Positions 17,371 through 26,093 of a stretch of DNA of 64,000 nt are shown here, one piece after another. Source of the stretch: Rhizobium sp. BK376. Lineage in GTDB: Bacteria; Pseudomonadota; Alphaproteobacteria; Rhizobiales; Rhizobiaceae. The position numbers and the translations under genes are program-made. Within the stretch, counting starts at the first letter, position 1. Every line of letters starts with the position of its first letter. A model generated the notes under the pieces. That model worked only from the letters and a program-made list of their open reading frames with translations. It was not told the DNA's origin and searched no databases. The DNA is taken from assembly GCF_004341625.1 (NCBI RefSeq), contig NZ_SLZG01000019.1, forward strand, positions 1-64,000, read 5' to 3'.

Positions 17371-18557
17371 AGTTCCTCAGGGTCAATGCCGAGGTGGCGT
17401 AAGACATCCAATGTCGCGTCGAGTGCGAAATCCCATGCCTCCGCCGCCTTTGGCTGGCTGTAGGCTCGGGAATAATGTGCCGGCATTTCTGAGTCGGGAT
17501 CCCAGCCGAAGAACTCGCGGAGCCTTTGATGCGCGAGGGCCAGGCTGAGTCCCTGGCCGTCGACATGACGCTTCAATCGCATTACCGCGCATGTGTGCCG
17601 CAGATCATGAGGCGTCACGGCCTCGCGGCGCTGCCGGGCGAGCGCGGCGATCGCCTCATCGGAGAAACCCGCCGTCGCAGATTCGAAGACACTGTTGATC
17701 TGTCGGACGGAAAGGGGCTTCTTCTTCTGCGAGAGCAGGAGGAAGGGTGTGTGCGAAACCGGGCGATGCTCTACCTCGTAGACGCTGAGAATGCGGACGA
17801 GGCTTTTCGCAATAGGAATTTGCCGGAGTGACGCCTCGGTCTTCAGGGAAGGGGCCTCGGACCTTTGATCCGCTTCATGTGTCTCCATGATGTTCGCGAA
17901 ATAGACCATGCGGCCCAGGCGGATGTCGAATTCGGAATATACTGACGCCGTTGTCATTAACGCTGACTCGCCTCTGCGAATTCCCAGGGTCAGTAACAAG
18001 AGGAACAAAAGAAAGTTTCGCCAGCGAAGCGACGCTGTCCTGAACGGATTGCGCGGTGAGAGCGGGTTGAAGATCTCCCCGAGCTCGCGAACAACGATCT
18101 CCGGAAGAGCGCGGATTTTCATGTCCTTTTCAACAGCGTCGACGTCAGCTTCTCGATAGTGGGTCTCAAGCTCGTCGAGCGCACGTCGGATCGGTGACAG
18201 TGAACCAGCGCCGTGCCACCGCGCCATAGCATCGAATATGAATGCTTTAGCGTGGTCGAACGTCTTGCCTAGGTTGGAGTGTTCGCTTCTCGCTCTGTTT
18301 CGCAGTCGGTGATGCGCCGCATCCAAGAGGCTGTGAATCTTGGCAAGGTCGCCGGCGGTCAGGACTTCGTCCAGTGATCGGTAGCCGAAGAGTTCGTCGC
18401 TAATCGTATAGAGGAGGTCTGCAGCCCGAAGACGTCGCTTCGCGGTATCGTTGCTAATAGTCAGCGGCCAGAGCGTTGCCCAAAGGGTCGCCCAAAGTCG
18501 TGGAACGCCGTCGGCGTCAAGGCACGCCGGACCCGCTTGAAGAACATGGACTGACAT
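17367..18557 (-). CDS. Tyrosine recombinase (first of trio)
   Basis: The 396-residue protein has an N-terminal SAM-like core-binding region and a catalytic domain with R195 ('GIRRGESAL'), K240 region, 'HDLRHT' (H317, R320), W352 in 'FFGWDP' and Tyr in 'AHYSRAY' (Y362 or Y366). These form the active site that cuts DNA through a phosphotyrosine link. It is the first gene of the six-gene minus-strand operon; transcription would start in the 170-base AT-rich interval before the divergent ISL3-like gene. All catalytic residues appear intact. Confidence 0.9.
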   Translation of the reverse strand: MSVHVLQAGPACLDADGVPRLWATLWATLWPLTISNDTAKRRLRAADLLYTISDELFGYRSLDEVLTAGDLAKIHSLLDAAHHRLRNRARSEHSNLGKTFDHAKAFIFDAMARWHGAGSLSPIRRALDELETHYREADVDAVEKDMKIRALPEIVVRELGEIFNPLSPRNPFRTASLRWRNFLLFLLLLTLGIRRGESALMTTASVYSEFDIRLGRMVYFANIMETHEADQRSEAPSLKTEASLRQIPIAKSLVRILSVYEVEHRPVSHTPFLLLSQKKKPLSVRQINSVFESATAGFSDEAIAALARQRREAVTPHDLRHTCAVMRLKRHVDGQGLSLALAHQRLREFFGWDPDSEMPAHYSRAYSQPKAAEAWDFALDATLDVLRHLGIDPEEL

Positions 18558-18642
18558 CGCCGCACCTCCTCATGACATGGGAGAATCGAGGCGAGCGCCA
18601 GAAAACGCAACAACAAAAACGTCGGTTAAGTATTTATCATAA

Positions 18643-18671
18643 TTGACATATTTCCCTTCAAAATCTAGGTT
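18643..18671 (+). promoter_or_regulatory. Candidate sigma-70-type promoter for ISL3-like gene
   Basis: TTGACA at 18643-18648 is followed after exactly 17 bases by TAGGTT at 18666-18671, within an AT-rich divergent interval. The -10 match is weak, so this is a candidate only. Confidence 0.35.
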
Positions 18672-18731
18672 TGCTACAACGCGTGGCGGATTTTTTGGTT
18701 GCAGATTGCATACAATCGAGGCTTCCGACGG

Positions 18732-20111
18732 ATGTTGTTTCGAGAACCAGAGATTCCTGAAGCAAGTCGACACCTTCCGGCTGGAATGGAAGCGACTGGG
18801 CGCTTTTCATTCGACGAGAGCGCGAGACGTTTGAATATCGAAGCCTCTGTTCGAGTGCTCGACGCCGTCTGCGGCTGTGGGGGCCGTCTTCGCCGACATG
18901 GAAGACGCCAATTGGTCATAGCCGACGTACCCTACAGAGGAATTCCCGTCAGGATAATCCTTGTCTATCCGCGCTTGCGGTGCGGCGTTTGTCTGACAAG
19001 TCGGCGTCCGGCCATTGGAGATATTGACCACCGACACCGAATGTCCCGCCGACTTTTAGTTCATCTGTGGGAGGAAGCTCGGTCCCGGCCGATCGCCGAT
19101 ATCGCACATTCGATCGGGCTCGACGAGAAGACTGTGAGGAATGCGCTGGCCTCGAAGCGGGTGTCTGAACTGGACAACCGTATCTGTTCGGTTCCCCAGA
19201 TTCTGGGCGTCGCGCGATGCCACATCAAGGGCAGGGTGACTACTGTGTTCTGGGACGTCGGCCGGCGGAATTTGGTGGACATTGTTTTCTCGGATCGTGC
19301 GTCGGATGTACGGCGATGGCTTGATGCCTTCCCGGAGAGAGAGCTTGTTTCAGTGGTGGCAATCGACATGGTCGAAGCGTACCATCGCGCAGTCCAGGAG
19401 GCGCTCCCGGAAGCGAGAATAGCGGTTCATCCGTCGGGACTTCGCAAGCGATTTAAGGATGCTGCGGACAAAGTTCTGAAGAACAGCACGCTGACCAGGT
19501 TCAAGGCCACCGATCCTTACTTTGCTGCTCACCGCGCCCTTTGCGCGAGCGGTCGAAAATTCCAGATGCAGACGTTGCTCGATCTCAATCCGCTGATGAG
19601 ATCCGCAATGGAAGCCCGACGCAACTATCACGACGTTTGGAAGGCGCGCACGCCTTATGCCGCGGCCATTCGCCTTGAGAGTTTTTTGAACAATCTGTCT
19701 TTGCTGGTTTTGCGGTCGTTCGGCGACATCGTCAGCGTAGTTCGCCGTTGGGCTCGCCAGCTTGCAGATTCAACGGGAATTCCGGGATTGAAGGGATATG
19801 GAGCAGCGCGATCGATGCTTGATCGCGCTGTCGCCAACATCACAGCTGAAGAAGTGGAGAATGGTTCGCTGGGGCGACGATCGCCGTTCGACGATTGCTC
19901 TATCCGGCTATGCCAGTGCTGCGACCATGAAAATATCCGGTACGGCGGTGGTTCACGGCTGCCCAGGAGCGCGCGCTTTGGAGCCACGATATTGAACCCG
20001 CCGGTGGCAAAGCGGTTCCGGTCAATTCGCTGGATATGCCATGAATGTAACTGGTCGGACGCAGAAGTCATGCTAGCGCAACGGCCAAACGGCCTTTTGC
20101 GCGCCAGATGA
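18732..20111 (+). CDS. ISL3-like transposase, catalytic residues apparently lost
   Basis: The N-terminal part has an ISL3-type zinc/HTH region ('CGCGGRLRRHG', then 'RLRCGVC') followed by a helix-turn-helix ('IADIAHSIGLDEKTVRNAL'). The central part aligns by pattern with the ISL3 DDE domain, but where the family has 'GIDE/D..' this protein reads 'LGVARCHIKG', and where it has 'VDPFHV' this reads 'VHPSGLRK'. A C-terminal CxxC pair ('CQCCDH', 'CHECNW') suggests a second zinc site. I start at ATG 18732 (459 residues); the frame also offers a TTG at 18699. It may be an inactive or repurposed transposase. It is divergent from the recombinase operon. Confidence 0.7.
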   Translation: MLFREPEIPEASRHLPAGMEATGRFSFDESARRLNIEASVRVLDAVCGCGGRLRRHGRRQLVIADVPYRGIPVRIILVYPRLRCGVCLTSRRPAIGDIDHRHRMSRRLLVHLWEEARSRPIADIAHSIGLDEKTVRNALASKRVSELDNRICSVPQILGVARCHIKGRVTTVFWDVGRRNLVDIVFSDRASDVRRWLDAFPERELVSVVAIDMVEAYHRAVQEALPEARIAVHPSGLRKRFKDAADKVLKNSTLTRFKATDPYFAAHRALCASGRKFQMQTLLDLNPLMRSAMEARRNYHDVWKARTPYAAAIRLESFLNNLSLLVLRSFGDIVSVVRRWARQLADSTGIPGLKGYGAARSMLDRAVANITAEEVENGSLGRRSPFDDCSIRLCQCCDHENIRYGGGSRLPRSARFGATILNPPVAKRFRSIRWICHECNWSDAEVMLAQRPNGLLRAR

Positions 20112-20221
20112 CGGGCCATTTCGCTCAAACGCAACAAAACCGGAATAGCTCGGTCGTTCCATAATCTATCTTATGCGACTTGCGGATGGACGCTGATACC
20201 ATCTGCTTCCAAGTGATTTCA

Positions 20222-20547
20222 ATGGCTTCATGCTATCGGCAACTGACCCTCGCCGATCGGCGTCGTCTTCATCGCCTGGTCGAGCGGAAAGCTTCCGATC
20301 ACCGAGATCGGGCGTCAGCGCTCTGCGATCTGTCGGGCGATCAGGCACAATGCGCTTCGTGATCGCCGAGCTTTTGGGATACGGCGGCTATTTCTCGACG
20401 CTTGGCGATAGTGTCGCCGCGAAGTGACAACGGCACTTGAGAAAGCTTCGACGCCGTCTGCATCTTGCGCCGCACGGGTGGTTAGAAACTGAAGGCCTTC
20501 TGGCCACATCAGAGGTTCATGCGCGAGCATATGCCTGGGGGCCGTAA
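20222..20547 (+). pseudogene. IS30-family transposase N-terminal remnant
   Basis: Reading across three frames gives an IS30-like N-terminus. 'RQLTLADRRRLHRLVERK' is the start of the HTH. A shifted frame then gives 'ITEIGRQRSAICRAIRHNAL', the usual IS30 'IREIGR..STI.RE..RN' segment. Another shift gives 'ELLGYGGYFSTLGDSVAAK', which matches the 'GYFS..AD..A' block of rhizobial IS30 proteins, and then a charged continuation to the stop at 20547. At least two frame breaks and no DDE domain mean it is a dead fragment. It lies just beyond the ISL3-like gene. Confidence 0.6.
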
Positions 20548-20742
20548 CATCTTCTAGCCGCGGCGATCGTTGGACCACAAACTGCGTCCCTCAGAGCTAC
20601 CGGGATTCCAAAGACCCTAGATCAAAACTGAAATCGCGACGGGCAGATGCATCGTCACGGCAAAAACGACAGCCATTCACCTTGAGGACCGTGCCTCGGA
20701 GAGCAGGGGCGAGCGCCCCTACCCTAAGAGACATATCGCCTA

Positions 20743-21057
20743 TCAGCGTTGGTTCTTGTTCGGACCTTTTCCTGTCGTGGTATTGCAGGTCATAACCGGG
20801 CATTTCAGATCGTCGCTCACGGCGATGGTGGTGCGTGACGAGCCGCCCTGGCCGACGCACATCGTCGAGTTCGTGACATAGCGGTTATACATCATCATTC
20901 CCGGGTGATGGGACGGATAGCGGAGAACAACGGCGCCTTCCTGGGCGATCTTCTGGTGAACGGTTCCGCAGCTCACGGACTTGGCGTCGTAGCTGGACAT
21001 AGCCATCGCGTTCGTAGCAAGCAGGCCGACAGCGGCGATAAAGAGGAGTCTTTTCAT
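20743..21057 (-). CDS. Small secreted Cys-containing protein
   Basis: The 104-residue product starts with a standard signal peptide ('MKRLLFIAAVGLLATNAMA', cleavage expected after about residue 19). The mature part is about 85 residues with four Cys (C29, 'STMC', 'LKCPVMTC'), suggesting two disulfides in the periplasm. I know this type as short conserved hypothetical proteins in rhizobia but cannot name a function. It is a monocistronic gene with a T-rich start region upstream. Confidence 0.65.
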   Translation of the reverse strand: MKRLLFIAAVGLLATNAMAMSSYDAKSVSCGTVHQKIAQEGAVVLRYPSHHPGMMMYNRYVTNSTMCVGQGGSSRTTIAVSDDLKCPVMTCNTTTGKGPNKNQR

Positions 21058-21687
21058 TTTGGGGGCTTCCTTTTGTTGACGCTGACATTTCCGTCAGCGG
21101 CACGCCCATTACTCCTCTCGCGTCGCAGCATTTATGACAAATCCTTGACACGGACTTGGACGCACTTTTCAGATATTGCGAACAAACGAACTCTTGAAAA
21201 TAAGCGACTTCGACAACATGGGATACTCCGACTCCCGGCCAGTACATCCGCGTAGTGACGCAAATTGCGGGTCCCCAAGCGCAGCGGCATTCCGGCTCCA
21301 TTCCGCAGAACCTGTCGTTTTTTTGTGTATACTTTTCCGTGTGTTACGCGACAGACGACAAGCAGGAAAATCCCATGAGATCGGGTGAGTCTGAAAGAAC
21401 ACGGCAATCTTCTGAACTGAAATCACCGTGCTTTCGCGCAGTTAGCCGCGAGCATGAAAATCACCGCGTTTCCCAGGCTTTTTTGTCCTGAAAAGCGCTG
21501 TGCAATGCACCTATGCAAATGGCGATGAACTCGACCTTCAGGGTTTGAAATTACCTGCGGGAATTGGGTCCGCCTTGCAGACAGCTTACCGCCCTCGCCC
21601 GCTCGCAAGTTCCCCGGATCATCTTTTTGGGCGACTCAGGGCACAAATGGCCGTCGCGCTCGTTTTCTTTCCAGAAAGGAAACTTCC
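21058..21687. other. Intergenic, no gene supported
   Basis: Several frames of 60-140 codons overlap one another on both strands in this 630-base stretch, none with a recognisable motif or good ribosome binding site. It contains the promoters of the flanking small genes. I see no repeat or RNA structure of note. Confidence 0.4.
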
Positions 21688-21900
21688 ATGTCCAAAAGCA
21701 CGAACGCTCTCAACCGCCGACCAAGGAGCACCAGGGCCGCCAAGACGGGTCCCGGTATTCCCGACGACAAGCAGCCAACGGTCGTCTCCGCCAATGAAAT
21801 CGCGCAAGCTCGGGAAAAGCTTCTCGGCGACCACGGCGCTGCCGAAAGCACCAAGCGAGAGCGGGATCGCCACAGGCAGCCCGCGGACGGCGCGGCCTGA
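21688..21900 (+). CDS. Small basic hypothetical protein
   Basis: The 70-residue product is Arg/Lys rich and probably unstructured at the N-terminus ('STNALNRRPRSTRAAKTG'), with a short helix ('ANEIAQAREKLL'). The ATG follows 'AGAAAGGAAAC' at a proper distance, which supports translation. It lies 138 bases before the ABC exporter gene. No family is recognised; similar short basic proteins are common in rhizobia. Confidence 0.45.
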   Translation: MSKSTNALNRRPRSTRAAKTGPGIPDDKQPTVVSANEIAQAREKLLGDHGAAESTKRERDRHRQPADGAA

Positions 21901-22038
21901 CAACGAAGCTTGCCCTCGCTTTCGACCCGTGTCGAACGGGAACGCGTCTGACGTTGCAGCGGTCCACGTGCAGCAAGCGATGCGAGGTTCGACATCAGTC
22001 CGGTGAAACCTTTGGGCTATTTAGCCGTTGTGACACAT

Positions 22039-24042
22039 ATGACCGACGCCAAGCTCAAACCGAAATCGGTCGACGGCACCAGGCCGCGGGGTGCCGAGGA
22101 GACGCGCCAAGCGAAGGTCTCCACTCCCGAGGATGTTCCGCCGCCCGAGGTTATCGAACCGGATCGAACCCTGCCGCCCGAAGAGGCCGAGCAGGCTCGA
22201 AAGAAATATTTGCTCAAGCGTTTCTGGATTAGCGCACGCGGTTACTGGAGCCGCCGCGGCGACGGCTTCGCTTGGCCATGCACGATCGGGCTACTTGCCC
22301 TGATCGGCGCCAATGTCTGCTTCCAGTATGGCATCAATCTCTGGAACCGCTGGATTTTTGACGCCATTGAGCAGCACGATGCGCATACCGTCTATGTTCT
22401 CAGTGTGGTGTTCCTGCCGCTGGTGCTCGGTAGTGTCGCTCTGGTCACCGTACAAGTCTACGTCCGCATGATGATCCAGCGGCGATGGCGTTCCTGGCTG
22501 ACGACCGGTCTCATTGCCCGCTGGCTCGCAAATGGCCGTTACTATCAGCTCAACCTCATCGGCGGCGATGCTCACAAGAACCCGGAAGCGCGTCTCTCGG
22601 AAGATATGCGGATCGCGACGGAATCCCCTGTCGATTTCCTCGCCGGCGTCATTTCCGCCTTCGTATCGGCCTCGACCTTCATCGTCGTGCTATGGACGAT
22701 CGGCGGAGCCCTCACGGTTTCGATCACGGGCTCGATCATCACAATTCCAGGCTTTCTCGTTGTGACGGCTGTCCTCTACGCCGTGATCACCTCAACTTCG
22801 ATGGCGGTCATCGGCCGTCATTTCGTTGCGGTGTCCGAGGTCAAGAACCAGGTTGAAGCTGAATTTCGCTATACGCTGACGCATGTGCGCGAAAACGGCG
22901 AAAGCATTGCCTTGCTTGGCGGCGAAGAGGAGGAGCGCAACGACCTCGACAGGACTTTTGGCAATGTGCTGAAGCAATGGGCGCTGCTTGCGCATCAATA
23001 TATGCGCACGACGCTCGTGTCGCAGGGGTCCATGCTGATTGCACCTGTCGTGCCGGTCCTGCTTTGCGCGCCGAAATTTCTCGAAGGCAGCATGACGCTG
23101 GGTGAGGTCATGCAGGCCGCCTCTGCCTTTGCCATCGTTCAAAGTGCGTTCGGATGGCTGGTGGACAACTACCCGCGCCTTGCTGATTGGAACGCCTCTG
23201 CCCACCGCGTCGCCTCGCTGATGATGTCGCTCGATGGGCTGGAGCGTGCCGAAAAGAGCGACTCCGTCGTGCGCATCAGGCATGGCGAGACCGAGGGCGA
23301 GGCAATGCTGTGCCTCAACGATCTCTCCGTGACGCTCGATGACGGCACGTCCGTGGTCAAGGAGACAGAGGTCAAGATCGAACGAGGCGAACGCGTGCTC
23401 GTGGCCGGGGAATCCGGGACGGGCAAGAGCACGCTCGTGCGGGCAATTTCCGGTCTCTGGCCCTGGGGCCATGGCAGCGTCGACTTCCATCCCGACAGCC
23501 GATTGTTCATGTTGCCGCAGCGGCCCTACATACCCTCGGGCACGCTTCGCCGCGCCGTCGCCTACCCCCGTGCAGCCGATGGCTGGCCGCTCGACGAGAT
23601 CAACGCGGCCGTCGAGAAAGTCGGCCTCGATTATCTGAACGACAGGATCGAGGAAGAGGCGCCATGGGACCAGACCTTGTCGGGCGGCGAAAAGCAGCGG
23701 CTCGCCTTTGCACGTCTCCTCCTGCACAATCCCGACATCATCGTGCTTGATGAAGCAACCTCGGCGCTCGACGAGAAGAGCCAGGACAGGATGATGGAGA
23801 TGGTGATCCGCGAATTGCCTGATATCACCATCATCAGCGTCGCCCATCGCGCAGAACTTGAAGCTTTCCATAGCCGAAAGATCACCTTGGAACGGCGCGA
23901 AGGCGGCGCAAAGCTCGTGAGTGATGTCGATCTCGTTCCGAAAAAGAAGAAACAGAACGTGTTTTCGCGTCTTCTGGACAAGGGGCGCTCCGCACCGAAA
24001 GACAGCACGAAGAAAGCCGCGTCGCCGGGGAACAAAAGCTGA
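22039..24042 (+). CDS. SbmA/BacA-YddA-like ABC exporter (fused permease-ATPase)
   Basis: The protein (about 667 residues from ATG 22039; GTG at 22003 is possible) has an acidic N-terminal extension, a transmembrane domain at about 75-350 and a nucleotide-binding domain at the C-terminus. The latter has Walker A 'GESGTGKSTLV', signature 'LSGGEKQRLAFARLL', Walker B 'IIVLDEATSALD' and an H-loop 'SVAHRAEL'. The permease resembles the SbmA/BacA family ('WRSWLTTGLIARWL', 'NPEARLSEDMR'), giving the fused YddA/Rv1819c type that moves peptides or vitamin B12-like compounds. In rhizobia such BclA-like proteins protect against host antimicrobial peptides; that role is inferred here. The gene seems monocistronic. 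Confidence 0.85.
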   Translation: MTDAKLKPKSVDGTRPRGAEETRQAKVSTPEDVPPPEVIEPDRTLPPEEAEQARKKYLLKRFWISARGYWSRRGDGFAWPCTIGLLALIGANVCFQYGINLWNRWIFDAIEQHDAHTVYVLSVVFLPLVLGSVALVTVQVYVRMMIQRRWRSWLTTGLIARWLANGRYYQLNLIGGDAHKNPEARLSEDMRIATESPVDFLAGVISAFVSASTFIVVLWTIGGALTVSITGSIITIPGFLVVTAVLYAVITSTSMAVIGRHFVAVSEVKNQVEAEFRYTLTHVRENGESIALLGGEEEERNDLDRTFGNVLKQWALLAHQYMRTTLVSQGSMLIAPVVPVLLCAPKFLEGSMTLGEVMQAASAFAIVQSAFGWLVDNYPRLADWNASAHRVASLMMSLDGLERAEKSDSVVRIRHGETEGEAMLCLNDLSVTLDDGTSVVKETEVKIERGERVLVAGESGTGKSTLVRAISGLWPWGHGSVDFHPDSRLFMLPQRPYIPSGTLRRAVAYPRAADGWPLDEINAAVEKVGLDYLNDRIEEEAPWDQTLSGGEKQRLAFARLLLHNPDIIVLDEATSALDEKSQDRMMEMVIRELPDITIISVAHRAELEAFHSRKITLERREGGAKLVSDVDLVPKKKKQNVFSRLLDKGRSAPKDSTKKAASPGNKS

Positions 24043-24416
24043 AGTCTGTCTCGCCGGACACGCGACTCTGATATCGCGACGGTTTGCCCTTCGGCTCGAT
24101 CGATGCGGCTACCAAGTGGATCATCTGCAGCAATCGCCACTCTCAAATATGTTGACCAACGCACGTGTCCAGAAAAAAACCGGCTTGCGATGATGCGCGT
24201 TCGACTGAGCGCCAGTGGCGGCGGCGATGGACGTCCCCCTGCTCCACTGCCCACTTGTATAGGCGGCCGATACCTAAGTTCACTTACGCAAGGCGCCGCC
24301 GCGGCATAGAGTCCTTGCAGTGGCTGCCCTCCTCGATAAGCGGTAGCTGCAACCACAGCCTTGCTCCGGTGCCCCTCCCCTCCACTGGAGCTTGCGGATC
24401 GTTTCCCTGATCCGCC

Positions 24417-24449
24417 AAGGCCGTCTCCGCCCGCCCGGAGACGGCCTTT
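24417..24449. terminator. Strong hairpin, probable terminator
   Basis: AAGGCCGTCTCC at 24417-24428 pairs perfectly with GGAGACGGCCTT at 24437-24448 across an 8-base loop. The A and T ends make it usable from both sides. It lies between the ABC exporter and the convergent PfpI-like gene. Confidence 0.7.
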
Positions 24450-24464
24450 CCACGACGGAGGATA

Positions 24465-24557
24465 ATGTCCATCAACGCGACTATCGCGGACGAAGGTTTC
24501 GTGATTCCCAACAGCGATCACGGTCGCAGACTCCCTCAGCTTGCGACCTCGACCTGA
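24465..24557 (+). CDS. Possible 30-residue leader-like peptide
   Basis: An ATG at 24465 sits 5 bases after 'GGAGGAT', a near-ideal ribosome binding site, and opens a 30-codon frame beginning 'MSINATIADEGFVIPN'. It lies directly after the terminator hairpin and ends 20 bases before the convergent gene. It could be a tiny gene or a truncated remnant; only the start signals support it. Confidence 0.25.
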   Translation: MSINATIADEGFVIPNSDHGRRLPQLATST

Positions 24558-24576
24558 GCTAGGCGACGATTGCGAC

Positions 24577-25278
24577 TTAAGCGGCGCTGGGCTTGGACCT
24601 CAACTCACTCAGCAACTTTACCAGAGCCTGGGCGCCTGCTGTCGAGGACGCCGGATTCTGGCCGGTGATCAATCGGCCGTCGGTGATTGCGAAGCTTTGC
24701 CAGTTCGGTTTCTTTTCGAACAGGCCACCAAGGCGTTTCAGTTCGTCCTCGACCAGGAATGGCACCACCTTCGTCAGCTGAACTTCTTCCTCTTCGGTGT
24801 TCGTGAACCCCGTAACGCGCTTGCCCTTTACGATCGGAGCGCCCTTGTAGGTCACATGACGCAACACGCCCGGCGCGTGACAGACGGCCGCGACCGGCCT
24901 TCCGGAATTGTAGAAGGACTCGATGAGCGAGATTGAGATCGGATCTTCAGCCAGATCCCACATCGGCCCGTGGCCGCCAGGGTAGAAGACCGTATCGAAG
25001 CCTTCCGAACTCACGTCGCTGAGCTTCTTGGTCGCGGCGAAGACCTTCTGCGCATCCGGATCCTTCTTGAAACGCGCCATCGCCGGCGTCTGGTTTTCAG
25101 GCAAGTCGCTCTTCGGATCGACCGGCGGCTGCCCGCCCTTTGGCGAGGCGAGCGTCAGTTCGATGCCGGCGTCGCGGAAGACGTAATAGGGTGCAGCGCC
25201 TTCCTCGAGCCAAAAACCCGTCTTGCGCCCTGTACTGCCAAGTATGTCATGCGAGGTGAACACCATCAGGATCTTCAT
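24577..25278 (-). CDS. DJ-1/PfpI-type protein (HchA-like)
   Basis: The 233-residue product has the class I glutamine-amidotransferase-like fold with the nucleophile elbow 'AAVCHAPGVL' (Cys followed by His) and 'YPGGHGPMWDL', the conserved Gly-rich oxyanion region. The ATG at 25278 is chosen because 'AGGAAGGAAC' precedes it; the 28 codons upstream look noncoding. Proteins of this type act as glyoxalase/deglycase or chaperones in stress protection (Hsp31/YajL group). A monocistronic gene facing the ABC exporter. Precise substrate cannot be read from the sequence. Confidence 0.85.
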   Translation of the reverse strand: MKILMVFTSHDILGSTGRKTGFWLEEGAAPYYVFRDAGIELTLASPKGGQPPVDPKSDLPENQTPAMARFKKDPDAQKVFAATKKLSDVSSEGFDTVFYPGGHGPMWDLAEDPISISLIESFYNSGRPVAAVCHAPGVLRHVTYKGAPIVKGKRVTGFTNTEEEEVQLTKVVPFLVEDELKRLGGLFEKKPNWQSFAITDGRLITGQNPASSTAGAQALVKLLSELRSKPSAA

Positions 25279-25508
25279 CTGTCGGTTCCTTCCTAATCGT
25301 TCACGCAGCGGACTGCTGCACGGGCGGATTATTGCAGCGATCCGCCTGTGGCGCATTTGCACATAGGTATTGCTTCAAACGAATTTGGCGCCGCCTACCG
25401 GAATCCCGGCAAATCGCCTTGATAAGGACACGTATTTTAGGAGATGTTTAATAAATTGAGAACGAATACGCAGCATGCTCTTCGCCGGGCTATGTTCGAG
25501 GTACCCAC

Positions 25509-25742
25509 ATGCGTAAGCCAGTCTCTTTGGAATTGCGTCCGGACATTTATTATTGGGTTCGGCGCCGAGAGCCGTCTTCGGACCTTGAAGTGGCCCGGGT
25601 TTCGGCCGTCTTCGGCGAGGACCCCGACTATTGGACAGTCACGAGAGCCGGCTCAGACGTTCATCACATGCTGGATGAGTTTGAATTCCTCGCTGAAGTG
25701 ATGCCTCCGACGGTAGCTGGCCAATCGGGGACGATAAGATGA
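25509..25742 (+). CDS. Small hypothetical protein
   Basis: The 77-residue product is unrecognised. It has an alpha/beta look ('VSLELRPDIYYWVRRRE', 'EDPDYWTVTRAGSDV'). The start is preceded by 'GAGG' at good distance. It overlaps the next gene by four bases (ATGA), so the two are probably translated together. Such paired small genes recur in rhizobia; function unknown. Confidence 0.55.
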   Translation: MRKPVSLELRPDIYYWVRRREPSSDLEVARVSAVFGEDPDYWTVTRAGSDVHHMLDEFEFLAEVMPPTVAGQSGTIR

Positions 25743-25984
25743 ACAGCATCTCACGTCCCTTTGTCACCAGAGACGATCCCGATCGGGATATCAGATGCCA
25801 GGATGCGCTTGATTCCGCGTTCTGCGAACTTCTTGCCCGGGCCATGGATGCGGGCTGGTCGGAGAAGGAAAGCGTCGAAGCAATCATCTCGCTCGCAGAA
25901 GGCCGCCTGCTCTCGGTTGCCGCAAATGACGATACCGACGGGCTTGTGGCAATGCTTCGGCAGATGCTGGATCGATCAGCGTGA
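25739..25984 (+). CDS. Small helical hypothetical protein
   Basis: The 81-residue protein is largely helical and acidic ('ALDSAFCELLARAMDAG', 'KESVEAIISLAEGRL'). It starts inside the last codons of the previous gene and is translationally coupled to it. No family is recognised. The organisation suggests the two products act together. Confidence 0.55.
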   Translation: MNSISRPFVTRDDPDRDIRCQDALDSAFCELLARAMDAGWSEKESVEAIISLAEGRLLSVAANDDTDGLVAMLRQMLDRSA

Positions 25985-26093
25985 GCCGCGTGCAGCGAAA
26001 TATGACAGTTCTTCACACTTGAGCCTTCTCAATTAGACTTCCCTTAAGGCAATCGCGCGATGATGTTTTCTTCATCCTCAGATCGCAGCCGGA

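Larger units (their letters stand above)
10491..18557 (-). mobile_element. Recombinase-trio operon of a genomic island
   Basis: Six genes overlap or abut on one strand: three tyrosine recombinases, two small helical proteins and a RecD2-like helicase. Overlaps are 4, 14, 8, 1 and 4 bases. Trios of different tyrosine recombinases with small partner genes mark mobile islands (RIT and gamma-mobile-trio types), often carrying defence cargo, which fits the genes at 0.4-10.4 kb. I could not define element ends or a target-site duplication. Confidence 0.65.
24043..24576. other. Intergenic region with terminator hairpins
   Basis: This 534-base gap between convergent genes contains a 7-bp hairpin (GCGGATC/GATCCGC, 24394-24415), a strong terminator at 24417-24449 and a 30-codon frame behind a good ribosome binding site. 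I see no larger gene; longer minus-strand frames here run into the neighbouring genes out of frame. Confidence 0.45.

Noticed and set aside
18603..20137. Direct repeat AAACGCAACAA flanking the ISL3-like gene (18603-18613 and 20127-20137)
   Set aside because: Eleven bases in AT-rich flanks is short, and no inverted terminal repeats accompany it, so I do not call it a target-site duplication.
22792..23871. 359-codon minus-strand frame
   Set aside because: It lies opposite the well-supported ABC exporter and is a typical GC-rich antisense shadow.
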